A stretch of DNA of 64,000 nt. Source: a bacterium. Its GTDB lineage: Bacteria; Auribacterota; UBA3054. A model generated the notes under the pieces. That model ran no database searches and was not told where the DNA came from. It saw only the letters and a list, made by a program, of their open reading frames with translations. Below, piece after piece: positions 1-7,673 of this stretch. Location: positions 62,001 to 126,000 of the forward strand of contig JAFYXV010000004.1 in the NCBI GenBank assembly GCA_017557885.1, written 5' to 3'. Positions within the stretch are counted from its first letter, which is position 1; the number at the start of each line of letters is the position of its first letter. The translations under genes and the position numbers were made by a program.

Positions 1-1
1 T

Positions 2-472
2 CCCATGGAAAGGCCTTTCCTGATAGGCCGCACGGACAACTCGCTGACCTATGTGTTTTTCCAGAAAGCCTCCTTCAGCTTACGGGAAGCTTTCCAAATG
101 GCCGGATTCGACAAAGAGAAAAAGGCGAAGCTTTTGCGCTCGCTGGCTCAGCTAACCGCCAGAATGCACAATTCCGGTATGGTCCACGGCAACTTTAACT
201 GTGACAGCGTGTACTGCGCTGAGAACGGAGAGCTGTACGTCAGGGATCTTTCTTACTCCGGCTTTTCCTCCGGCGTGTCCTGGTTCGGGCGGGTGAAGGA
301 TCTGTCCAGCCTGCTGGCCTCCGCGGAAGGCAGCCTTTCCTTCAGCGAACAAAGGCTCTTTTTAAGAAAATACCTGGCCAATCTGGTGGACGAGGTGGAC
401 GTCAGGCTTCTTCTGAGCGACGTGAATTACAAAGCCTCCGTTATTTTGAGCGATGAAAAAGAAAGAAGATGA
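2..472 (+). CDS. LPS kinase-like protein (Kdo/InaA-type fold), 5' end outside the window
   Basis: The reading frame is open to the left edge, so this is the C-terminal part of a longer protein. The visible part contains RMHNSGMVHGNFN, followed about 20 residues later by LYVRDL. This resembles the catalytic loop and metal-binding DL of the lipopolysaccharide kinase / InaA group of the protein-kinase superfamily, which phosphorylate LPS core sugars at the inner membrane. The usual loop is HGD or HRD; here the presumed catalytic Asp is Asn (HGN), so the protein may be inactive or atypical. The last 20 bases overlap the start of the Nudix gene, which suggests one transcript. The fold is fairly likely; the substrate is unknown. 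Confidence 0.6.
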   Translation, partial: PMERPFLIGRTDNSLTYVFFQKASFSLREAFQMAGFDKEKKAKLLRSLAQLTARMHNSGMVHGNFNCDSVYCAENGELYVRDLSYSGFSSGVSWFGRVKDLSSLLASAEGSLSFSEQRLFLRKYLANLVDEVDVRLLLSDVNYKASVILSDEKERR

Positions 473-1034
473 ACTTTTAAGTACCGCGCTTAAAGGCGAA
501 CCGCCCTGGAAGCTTATAAAGAGGACTCCGCTTGTGGAGTGCCCCTGGCTCTCCCATTACGCCGACCAAATAATCTGCTCCGACAAAAAGGAAATAGAGT
601 TCCACGCCATAGAGTATCCCATGCCCGTCGTGGGCGTTCTGCTCCTGGACGACCGGAACAGGGTATTGTTGACCAAACAGTACCGCTATATGGTGAAAAG
701 CTACGATTGGGAGCTGCCCGCCGGCAACGCCGATCCCAATGAAGATCTCGAGTCAGCCTGCCGAAGGGAAACGCTGGAAGAGACCGGCTACGCCATGAAG
801 GAATGCAAACTCCTCAAGACCTTCTATCCCCAGATCGGCCGCAGCAACCACTGCTTCAATCTTTTCATCGGAAGAGGTCCGGAAAAAGTCAGCGACGATT
901 ACGACAGGGTAGAGACTTTCGGCCTCAAATGGTTCACCCTGGAAGAAGCCAAAGCCCTCTGCAAAAGCGACAACTGCCGCGACGGCTTCTGCCTTCTGGC
1001 CCTGAACATGTGGTTCGCAGGGCTGCCGATTTGA
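453..1034 (+). CDS. Nudix hydrolase, ADP-ribose pyrophosphatase-like
   Basis: A 193-residue protein with a complete Nudix box at about residues 91-113: G at 91, E at 97, then RETLEETGY, fitting GX5EX7REUXEEXGU. Preceding hydrophobic strands (VVGVLLLDD, VLLTKQYRY) and the ELPAG motif just before the box are typical of ADP-sugar pyrophosphatases, which hydrolyse ADP-ribose or similar nucleotide sugars using Mg2+ held by the box glutamates. The start ATG lies inside the end of the kinase-like gene (20-base overlap), indicating translational coupling. The exact substrate cannot be read from the sequence. A promoter-like sequence for the downstream tRNA overlaps its stop codon. Confidence 0.88.
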   Translation: MKKKEDELLSTALKGEPPWKLIKRTPLVECPWLSHYADQIICSDKKEIEFHAIEYPMPVVGVLLLDDRNRVLLTKQYRYMVKSYDWELPAGNADPNEDLESACRRETLEETGYAMKECKLLKTFYPQIGRSNHCFNLFIGRGPEKVSDDYDRVETFGLKWFTLEEAKALCKSDNCRDGFCLLALNMWFAGLPI

Positions 1035-1062
1035 CTTCCAGGGGCGATTATAGTACTATAAT
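1031..1062 (+). promoter_or_regulatory. putative sigma-70 promoter of tRNA-Leu
   Basis: TTGACT at 1031-1036 overlaps the Nudix stop codon. Two candidate -10 boxes follow: TACTAT at 1054 (17-base spacer) and a perfect TATAAT at 1057-1062 (20-base spacer). The tRNA starts 25 bases further on. Confidence 0.5.
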
Positions 1063-1086
1063 CTTCACCATTCTTTGAAAACCTAT

Positions 1087-1173
1087 GCGCGGGTGGTGGA
1101 ATTGGTAGACACGCTAGCTTGAGGGGCTAGTGGGATTAAACCCGTGCGAGTTCAAGTCTCGCCTCGCGCACCA
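1087..1173 (+). tRNA. tRNA-Leu (anticodon GAG)
   Basis: An 87-base class II tRNA with CCA encoded at 1171-1173. The acceptor stem pairs GCGCGGG (1087-1093) with CTCGCGC (1163-1169). The anticodon loop TTGAGGG gives GAG, which decodes CUC/CUU. There is a long variable arm, and the T-arm contains GTTCAAGTC. Confidence 0.96.
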
Positions 1174-1183
1174 TTTCAAAAGC

Positions 1184-1216
1184 AAAAAGGACCGCCTTCC
1201 CAAGGCGGTCCTTTTT
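1184..1216. terminator. bidirectional Rho-independent terminator
   Basis: A near-perfect hairpin with arms AAAAAGGACCGCCTT (from 1184) and AAGGCGGTCCTTTTT (from 1202) and a 3-base loop. Its A and T runs serve both strands: the tRNA-Leu transcript and the GH127 gene that ends at 1229 on the minus strand. Confidence 0.85.
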
Positions 1217-1228
1217 GTTTCTGTTTTT

Positions 1229-3205
1229 TTATTCTTCCCTGAGCCAGACGATCACGCTGCCGGGCTCCCGGTTGTCCCAGGCGTAGTAGGGGACGGCTTT
1301 GAAATCCACTTCCTTGCCTATGCGGCGCTTCGTGGTGTAGAGGGGAGAGTTTTCCTTGGGATCCTCTTCCAGGAAAGCTTTGCCGCTCAACGTCACGACT
1401 CCCTCCAGAAGTCCCGGCTCGAATTTCGCTTCGATCTTGCTGTCTCTTGGGAGCATGAGCTTGTCGAGGTCGTTGGTGGCGTTGTCGCAGGTCTCCAGGC
1501 AGTAAACCACGGGGCCTCTTTGCAGGGCGACTCTGCCCTTGAGCTCCTTGGAATTGTGGTTGGCGTAAACTCTTTCCACCGGCATATCCATGACGAATTT
1601 TATTTCGTCACCTTTCTTCCAGTTTCTCTTTATGACGAGATAACCTTTCACCATGGGGGCGTCGAATTTTTGTCCGTTCACGAAGAGATTGTATTGGCGG
1701 CACCAATAGGGGTGGCGCAGCGCCACTTCGAATTCGCCTTCCTTTTCGGGATCTACGCTGACTGTGACCTGGCCGTTCCAGGGGTAGTTGGTTTTCTGTT
1801 GGATCTTGACTGAGTTGTCTTTCAGAGGAACGGTCGTCTCGCTTCCGATGAAGAGGTTGAGGTAAACGGAATTTTCTTTCTTGGCGTAGATGTAGCCGCC
1901 TATCGAGGCGACGAAGCGCGCCTGGTTCGGGGGGCAGCAGGAGCAGCCGAACCATTCTCTTCTGTGAAGGTCGGGGTGCTCGTGCCCTTCGCGCATGTGG
2001 TCCCTGGGTTGGCCGGGCTCGGGGTCGAAGGTCAATAGCTGGTTGTTGTAGAAGAAAGATCTGCCGTCTAATGACACGCCTGAGAGGCCGTTGTTGTAGG
2101 CGATCTTTTCCAAGATGTCAGCGTATTTCGCTTCGCCGGTAAGAGTGAGCATGCGGTGGCAGAAGAAGGCGTTGGCGATGCCGGCGCAGGTCTCGTTGCA
2201 GATGTGGGAAGTGGGGAGTACGTAGTCGCCCTCGAAGCCCTCGTTGCCGAGGTACGGTCCGGCGCCGCCGGTTATGTACATCTTGCGTTCGCAAACGCTG
2301 CTCCAGAGCTTTTTGCAGGCTGCGAGTAGGCTCTCGTCGCCGGTCTCCCTGGCGACGTCGGCCATGCCGCTGTAAAGGTAGAGCGCCCTGACGGCGTGGC
2401 CCACGGCCTCGTCCTGCTCCCTCACGGGTTTGTGGACCTGGTGGTAATTTTTGTCGCGTTCCCAGAGGTTGGTGCTGCCGCCGCGTTTCCCTTCTTCCAG
2501 GGCGAACCAAAGGGGTTCCTTGCCTCTTTCATCAAGGAAGTAGAGAGCCTGGTCGAGATACTTTTTGTTGCCTGTGGCTTTGTAGAGTTTGACCAGCGCC
2601 AGCTCGATCTCCTCATGGCCGGGGTAGCCGTGCATTTGGTTTTCCTTTGGTCCGAAGGTCTCGCAGATGTGGTCGGCGTAGCGGCAGAGGCAGTCTAAGA
2701 AATCTCTTTTGCCGGTGGTGTAGTAGTGGGCGACGGCCGCCTCCATAAGGTGTCCGGCGCAGTACAGTTCGTGGTTGTGCCTTAAGTACTGCCAGCGGCC
2801 TTTGGGATCGGCGTAGTGGAAGAAGGAGTTGAGGTATCCGTTGGTCTCCTGCATGGCGATGATGTCCTTGACCACTTCGTCCAGGATCTTCCGCAGTTCC
2901 GGGTCTGGCGTTGTCTGCAGGGAATAGTAGCCGGCCTCCAGCCATTTGGCCACATCGGAATCCCAGAAGATATGGCGCCCGCCCTTGTATTCCGGCTTGA
3001 AAGCGTCCAATCGTCCCGTTTCCCTGCACATCTTGTAGTTGGCGGGAATGCAGCCTGTTCTGTTGGCTTCGATCCTGGGAGTCCAGAAGGGATCGTTGAT
3101 CTTGACGTCTTTGAAAAGCACGGGTTCTTCGGATTGCGGAAGAACGGCGGCCAAAAGCCCAAGGGGGGCGATTGCAAGGGAAAGCCAGAAATTTCTTGTA
3201 AGCAT
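1229..3205 (-). CDS. glycoside hydrolase family 127, beta-L-arabinofuranosidase-like, secreted
   Basis: A 658-residue protein of the GH127 (DUF1680) family, whose characterised members release beta-L-arabinofuranose from plant glycans by a retaining mechanism with a zinc-bound cysteine nucleophile. The N-terminus looks like a signal peptide (about residues 1-24). The key residues are recognisable: NETC gives Glu338 and Cys340, and the cysteine cluster CSCCPPN at 421-427 corresponds to the nucleophile and zinc ligands of Bifidobacterium HypBA1 (Glu338, Cys340, Cys417, Cys418). FKDVKINDPFW near the N-terminus is also typical. It has its own promoter region shared divergently with hisC and ends at a bidirectional terminator, so it is monocistronic. 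The export suggests action on plant polysaccharide or glycoprotein arabinans; the exact substrate is inferred. Confidence 0.88.
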   Translation of the reverse strand: MLTRNFWLSLAIAPLGLLAAVLPQSEEPVLFKDVKINDPFWTPRIEANRTGCIPANYKMCRETGRLDAFKPEYKGGRHIFWDSDVAKWLEAGYYSLQTTPDPELRKILDEVVKDIIAMQETNGYLNSFFHYADPKGRWQYLRHNHELYCAGHLMEAAVAHYYTTGKRDFLDCLCRYADHICETFGPKENQMHGYPGHEEIELALVKLYKATGNKKYLDQALYFLDERGKEPLWFALEEGKRGGSTNLWERDKNYHQVHKPVREQDEAVGHAVRALYLYSGMADVARETGDESLLAACKKLWSSVCERKMYITGGAGPYLGNEGFEGDYVLPTSHICNETCAGIANAFFCHRMLTLTGEAKYADILEKIAYNNGLSGVSLDGRSFFYNNQLLTFDPEPGQPRDHMREGHEHPDLHRREWFGCSCCPPNQARFVASIGGYIYAKKENSVYLNLFIGSETTVPLKDNSVKIQQKTNYPWNGQVTVSVDPEKEGEFEVALRHPYWCRQYNLFVNGQKFDAPMVKGYLVIKRNWKKGDEIKFVMDMPVERVYANHNSKELKGRVALQRGPVVYCLETCDNATNDLDKLMLPRDSKIEAKFEPGLLEGVVTLSGKAFLEEDPKENSPLYTTKRRIGKEVDFKAVPYYAWDNREPGSVIVWLREE

Positions 3206-3223
3206 GGGAGCCTTGAAGGTTGG

Positions 3224-3310
3224 ATTATAAGTGATGTTGCTTCAGTTCGATTATAACAAATTTTGCCAAGGGGCCTTGCCTTCAAGAATCCTGGGCGATT
3301 ATGGTATAAT
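3224..3310. promoter_or_regulatory. divergent promoter region between GH127 gene and hisC
   Basis: Three perfect -10 hexamers are visible. TATAAT at 3305-3310 on the plus strand is 26 bases before the hisC ATG. On the minus strand TATAAT occurs as ATTATA at 3250-3255 and at 3224-3229, upstream of the GH127 start. The matching -35 boxes are poor, so the exact promoters are uncertain. Confidence 0.42.
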
Positions 3311-3335
3311 CAATATTTAGTAAAGATTTAAGCGT

Positions 3336-4373
3336 ATGAGCAGAATAAGAAAAACGGTCGAGGCCATGCAAGGCTACGTTCCGGGCAGACAGCCCGAGGG
3401 TAGTTTTGTGAAATTGAACGCCAACGAGAACCCTTATCCTCCTTCGCCGAAGGCGCTGGAGGCCCTGGGAAATGTTGGCGCCAATAGCTTTCGCCTTTAT
3501 CCTTCCTCTACGGCTGTAAATTTGAGAAAGACGGCCGCGGAAATTTTCGGCGTTCCCTTTGACTGCATAGTGGCGGGAAACGGCAGCGACGACATCTTCA
3601 CGATGATCATCCGCTCCATCCTGGACGAGGGCGACACGCTGGCGGTCGTCGATCCGACTTACACGCTCTACGAAACTCTGGCGGAGATCCAGGGCGCCAG
3701 GACGGAAAGGCATCCCCTGAAGGAAGACTACGCGCTTCCCGAAAGTTTTTTCGAAAGCGACGCGAAGCTGAAGATCCTTCCCAACCCCAACGCCCAGACC
3801 GGCACGCTTTTCCCCGAGGCGGACATCATAAGGCTTTGCGAGAGCGCTCAGGGCGTCGTGGTCATAGACGAGGCTTACGCGCTTTTCGCCGGAACCAGTT
3901 CTCTTCCGCTTTTGAAGAGATTCAAAAATCTGGTGGTGACCAGGACGATGTCGAAATCGCATTCCCTGGCCGGCATGCGCGTAGGTTTCGGCATGTCTTC
4001 CCCGGATATAATAGACGCTTTCATGAAGGTCAAGGATTCCTACAACCTGAACGCCGCGAGCCAGCTGATTGCAGCCGCGGCGCTAAAGGACGAGGAATAC
4101 ACGGCGGGCATAGTTAAAGCGCTGAATGAAACGAGGGACTTTTTCGCCAGGGAACTCGCTTCCTTAGGCTGGCAGGTCGCGCCCTCCGCCGGCAATTTTC
4201 TTTTGGCCAGGCCGGAGAAGGGGAACGCGGCTGAAATAGTCGCTCGTCTGGAAAAAGCAGGGTACTTGGTGCGGCATTTCGACACGCCGCGCCTGAAGGA
4301 TAAAATCAGGTTTTCCATCGGCACTCCTGAGCAGATGGAAAGGCTAATCGAATTACTGAAAAACAACGAATAG
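3336..4373 (+). CDS. hisC: histidinol-phosphate aminotransferase
   Basis: A 345-residue fold-type I PLP aminotransferase. It converts imidazole-acetol phosphate to histidinol phosphate with glutamate as amino donor (histidine biosynthesis, cytosol). Family marks: KLNANENPYPPSP near residue 26, the PLP-contacting VVIDEAY with Asp178 and Tyr181, the Schiff-base lysine Lys207 in TRTMSKSHSLAG, and the phosphate-binding Arg215. HisC enzymes are often broad enough to act on aromatic amino acids, so a second role is possible. It heads a tightly spaced operon; the next start is 12 bases after its stop, and hisB follows two genes on. The other histidine genes are not in the window. Confidence 0.92.
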   Translation: MSRIRKTVEAMQGYVPGRQPEGSFVKLNANENPYPPSPKALEALGNVGANSFRLYPSSTAVNLRKTAAEIFGVPFDCIVAGNGSDDIFTMIIRSILDEGDTLAVVDPTYTLYETLAEIQGARTERHPLKEDYALPESFFESDAKLKILPNPNAQTGTLFPEADIIRLCESAQGVVVIDEAYALFAGTSSLPLLKRFKNLVVTRTMSKSHSLAGMRVGFGMSSPDIIDAFMKVKDSYNLNAASQLIAAAALKDEEYTAGIVKALNETRDFFARELASLGWQVAPSAGNFLLARPEKGNAAEIVARLEKAGYLVRHFDTPRLKDKIRFSIGTPEQMERLIELLKNNE

Positions 4374-4385
4374 CGAGGTGCGAGC

Positions 4386-5534
4386 ATGATCTTAACTGCA
4401 AAAGCTATCGGAATCGGTTTGGCTGCCCTTATCGGCGGCGGACTGCTTGTTACGGGCATCCCTCTAATGAACTCCAATTACGATGTGAGCGGCCGGGCCA
4501 CCAGCAACAACGTTCCGGTCCTGGGAGCCGAGGTCTGCCTCGTGAATTCCAACGCCTACATCAAGCTGGCCTCCAAGGCCGAGGAAAGGGAGAACCTTAA
4601 CGATTCGCTCTGCGATACGGCTTACCGCAGACTTCAGTCCGAATTCGCCCAGAAGGCTCAGACGGCGTTGGAGAAGTTCAAGGCCGAGCACAAGGAGGAG
4701 CCGGAGAAGGAGGTTAAGGAATCGGCCGACGCAAAGCTTCCTGACGAAAAAGAGCAGGCGGAGATCGCGAAGCGCGTCAAGAACTACAAAGAATATGCCC
4801 TCTACTGCCGCAAGAGAGCCCAGGAATCCCAGGCCGGCCGCGCCATGTACGAAAGAGGCGCGGAGTTTTGGGAAGCCAAGCTGGAGACTCTGAAGGAAAA
4901 GGGGCGCCTGGTCTTCGACGAAGTCAGCTACAACTACAACGTTGAGGAAAAACAGTACGCCGGCATCGGCGACGAGCCGGTGCAGATCATAAGCAAAGTC
5001 CAGAGAGTGACTCCGGAGGAGCTGGCGGTCATGAACGTCGTCGAGATCGCTCCGGAGAAGCAAAAGCCGGCGAAGACCGCCAAGGACAAGAACGCCGTCT
5101 TCAACGCGGAAAAATACATAAACTCCAACGCCGTGATGCAGGCGGCGGCCCAGGTCTGCGAACAGATAAAGGAAAGCGTGAAGAATCTCAGCGCCCAGGA
5201 GGACGAAGCGCTGGTCCAGGGCCAGATCGAGAAGGTCATGTCGGACGACAACGGCCAGTTCTCCTTCAAAAACCCCGCCATCAAGCCCGGCCTTTACGGA
5301 GTCTATCTTGAGCACAACATGCTGACTCCCTCCGGAGATCTTCTGCCGGTGCGCTGGGTGGTGCCGGTCTATATTGCGAACAAACCCTTCTCCTGGAACA
5401 AAGCTTCCGTCGTTACGCTGGACGAGAAGAACATGGATCCGGGAATCATCAAAGACGGCGTCGCTCCCCAGAAGAACGAGATCTACGCAAGGTTCATGAA
5501 GGATCTCAAGGAAGAGGCGGCCAAGATAAAGTAA
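4386..5534 (+). CDS. membrane-anchored protein with a split carboxypeptidase-regulatory-like domain and a charged helical insert
   Basis: 382 residues; no confident family. Residues 1-27 form one hydrophobic segment (signal anchor or uncleaved signal). YDVSGRATSNNVPVLGAEV at about 32-50 looks like the first strands of a carboxypeptidase-regulatory / Ig-like beta sandwich. DDNGQFSFKNPAIKPGLYGV at about 290-310 looks like its later strands. Between them lies a long stretch rich in K, E and A (about 55-280), probably coiled-coil. It may therefore be a small beta-sandwich split by a helical insert, exposed in the periplasm. It sits between hisC and hisB with 12- and 10-base gaps, so it is co-transcribed with histidine genes, but nothing in it suggests a role in histidine synthesis. 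Function unknown. Confidence 0.6.
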   Translation: MILTAKAIGIGLAALIGGGLLVTGIPLMNSNYDVSGRATSNNVPVLGAEVCLVNSNAYIKLASKAEERENLNDSLCDTAYRRLQSEFAQKAQTALEKFKAEHKEEPEKEVKESADAKLPDEKEQAEIAKRVKNYKEYALYCRKRAQESQAGRAMYERGAEFWEAKLETLKEKGRLVFDEVSYNYNVEEKQYAGIGDEPVQIISKVQRVTPEELAVMNVVEIAPEKQKPAKTAKDKNAVFNAEKYINSNAVMQAAAQVCEQIKESVKNLSAQEDEALVQGQIEKVMSDDNGQFSFKNPAIKPGLYGVYLEHNMLTPSGDLLPVRWVVPVYIANKPFSWNKASVVTLDEKNMDPGIIKDGVAPQKNEIYARFMKDLKEEAAKIK

Positions 5535-5544
5535 ACTTAGAATT

Positions 5545-6138
5545 ATGGACAAAGAAAGAATTTCCAATATAAGCCGAAAGACGGCGGAGACCGACATCCA
5601 GCTTTCCCTCAACATCGACGGAAGCGGCAGCTATGACATCTCCACCGGCGTGCCCTTCCTTGACCACATGCTGGAGCTTTTCGCCAAGCACGGCTGCTTC
5701 GATCTGACGATAAAGGCTACCGGCGACACCCAGGTTGACGACCACCACAGCGTGGAGGACGTGGGCATCTGCCTTGGCAAAGCCCTGAAAGAGGCTGTGG
5801 GCGACAAGGCCGGAATTTACCGTTACGGCTTCATGCTTCTGCCCATGGACGAAGCTCTGGCGGAAGTGGCGCTGGATTTCAGCGGCCGTCCCTTCCTGGC
5901 CTGGAACGTCAAGTTCCAGCAGGAGACCATCAAGACTTTCCAGACTTCCCTTGTGGAGGAGTTCTGGCGCGCCGTGGCCGTGGAATCCGGCCTTGATCTG
6001 CATGTGACCGTGAAAGCCGGCAAGGACGCGCACCATGTTTCCGAAGCGATCTTCAAGGCCGCGGCCAGAGCCATGCGCAGCGCCCTGACGCACGATCCCA
6101 GGAGCAAAGGCATTCCCAGCACCAAAGGATCCCTTTAA
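5545..6138 (+). CDS. hisB: imidazoleglycerol-phosphate dehydratase
   Basis: A 197-residue monofunctional HisB, the normal size for the dehydratase alone. It converts imidazole glycerol phosphate to imidazole acetol phosphate, the substrate of the HisC encoded upstream. The two metal-binding repeats are clear: DDHHSVEDVG (His67, His68, Glu71) and DAHHVSEAIF (His163, His164, Glu167), which bind the Mn2+ pair. GVPFLDHML near residue 35 is also diagnostic. There is no N-terminal histidinol-phosphatase domain. Its stop codon overlaps the start of the next gene by one base (TAATG), which implies coupling to the LptF/LptG-type permease. Confidence 0.95.
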   Translation: MDKERISNISRKTAETDIQLSLNIDGSGSYDISTGVPFLDHMLELFAKHGCFDLTIKATGDTQVDDHHSVEDVGICLGKALKEAVGDKAGIYRYGFMLLPMDEALAEVALDFSGRPFLAWNVKFQQETIKTFQTSLVEEFWRAVAVESGLDLHVTVKAGKDAHHVSEAIFKAAARAMRSALTHDPRSKGIPSTKGSL

Positions 6139-7667
6139 TGGCTGACAAAAAGCAACAACAGAAATGGTCCTTCCTCGGGCTGGTCTTCGGCAAGACCCTC
6201 AGCATGCGGGTCCTGAATTTTTATATTTTGAATTCCGTTCTGCTGACTTTCATCATGGCTTTGGTGGTACTGACCTTCATGATGGTCATGGGCAGTTTGC
6301 TGCAGGTCATCGAGCTGGTCTTCAAGAAATTCGACCCCATGACGATCCTGCAGTTCATTGTGATCGTCATGGCCCAGGTCTTGTGCTACGCCCTGCCTTT
6401 CTCAGTGGCGGGCGCCAGCCTTCTTGTTTACAGCCGCTTCTCCGCCGACGGCGAGATCACGGCCATGAAGGCCACCGGCGTTTCGATTTTCCGCATCGCT
6501 TTCCCCACTGTGGCTTTGGCGACGGTCATCGCGATACTTTCTTTTTACGCTCACAACAACGTTCTGCCCCTGGCCCAGCAGAAGCAGAGGGAGATCATCG
6601 CCAACTACGACATGGAAGACCCCATGGCGCTCATAGAGACCGGCTCCTACAAGCCCATCGGACCCTACCGCGTCATAATAGGGGAGAAGAACGGCGACGA
6701 ACTGAAGGACATCGAGCTCATCGAGGACCTTTCCACCCACTACCGCGTCATCAAAGCCAAGGAAGGCCGCCTGCACTACCAGCGCGCCCAGGCCAGGCTG
6801 CAGCTTGAGCTTGACAGGGTGACCTCCGAGGAAAGGGACACCCGCCGCACCAACTCCTTCCTCATTTCCAAAGCGGGCAAGGTCATCGTGCACTTCTATC
6901 TTGATCCCAAGAAACGCCAGATGAAGGAAGCGGCCGCCCAGGTCATCAGGAAAGATCCCAAAGGCCTGATCACGGAAGATATCAAGGCGATGATCGCGGA
7001 CCGCGAGAACCTCATGCTAAGGAACGCCTGCCGCCGGGAGCCGGGCTTCAAGCAGCTCTCTGACGAAGAGAAGGACAAATACGTAAAAGCTCTTCCGAAG
7101 GAAAAGAAGGAAGCGCTTCTGGCCCAGGCCAAAAAAGACATCAGGACCGGCAATCACCTTTGGACCAAATTGAAAGGCAAAAAAGCCTTCCGCCAGATGC
7201 TCTCAAAAGTCGGCATCAAGAAGATGAACGACGCCTGGGTGGCGGCTGTCAATGAAAAAAGCTACGATGAAATGCTGGCGGCCCTGAAGGAGATCGACGG
7301 GCAGAACGGCGACGTCACGAAACTTTTCGAAGAGTGGCACGACACCTGGCTGCAGTCCTTCCACAACAACATGGACTACCGCAGCCGTTATCTCACGGAG
7401 ATCAACAAGAGAGCCTCCTACGCCTTCGCGTCCATCGCTTTTGCCCTGCTCGGCATTCCTTTGGGAATCAGAGCGCACCGAAGCGAAAAGACTATAGGCT
7501 TCCTTATCTGCTTAGGCCTTATCGCGCTGCACTACTCGCTCATCATTCTGGTCGAGACCTTCAAGGAAAATTACGCCCTCTACCCGTATTTGTGCATTTG
7601 GTTCCCGGATATTCTATTCGTTATAGCCGGGCTCTTCTTCATGTGGCGCAACCATAAGTACTCCTAA
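6138..7667 (+). CDS. LptF/LptG-family permease (YjgP/YjgQ) with a large insert
   Basis: A 509-residue inner-membrane protein. LptF and LptG form the membrane part of the LptB2FG ABC exporter that extracts LPS from the inner membrane. There are three N-terminal membrane helices (about 27-55, 69-98, 118-140), a periplasmic beta-rich part (about 145-260), and three C-terminal helices in the last 84 residues. The family motif region FSADGEITAMKATGVS follows helix 2. Usual family members have about 350-400 residues. Here a lysine/glutamate-rich block of roughly 130 residues (about 270-410) is added just before the C-terminal helices. Only one such gene is in the window, so whether it plays LptF or LptG cannot be told. 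Confidence 0.85.
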   Translation: MADKKQQQKWSFLGLVFGKTLSMRVLNFYILNSVLLTFIMALVVLTFMMVMGSLLQVIELVFKKFDPMTILQFIVIVMAQVLCYALPFSVAGASLLVYSRFSADGEITAMKATGVSIFRIAFPTVALATVIAILSFYAHNNVLPLAQQKQREIIANYDMEDPMALIETGSYKPIGPYRVIIGEKNGDELKDIELIEDLSTHYRVIKAKEGRLHYQRAQARLQLELDRVTSEERDTRRTNSFLISKAGKVIVHFYLDPKKRQMKEAAAQVIRKDPKGLITEDIKAMIADRENLMLRNACRREPGFKQLSDEEKDKYVKALPKEKKEALLAQAKKDIRTGNHLWTKLKGKKAFRQMLSKVGIKKMNDAWVAAVNEKSYDEMLAALKEIDGQNGDVTKLFEEWHDTWLQSFHNNMDYRSRYLTEINKRASYAFASIAFALLGIPLGIRAHRSEKTIGFLICLGLIALHYSLIILVETFKENYALYPYLCIWFPDILFVIAGLFFMWRNHKYS

Positions 7668-7673
7668 AAAATT

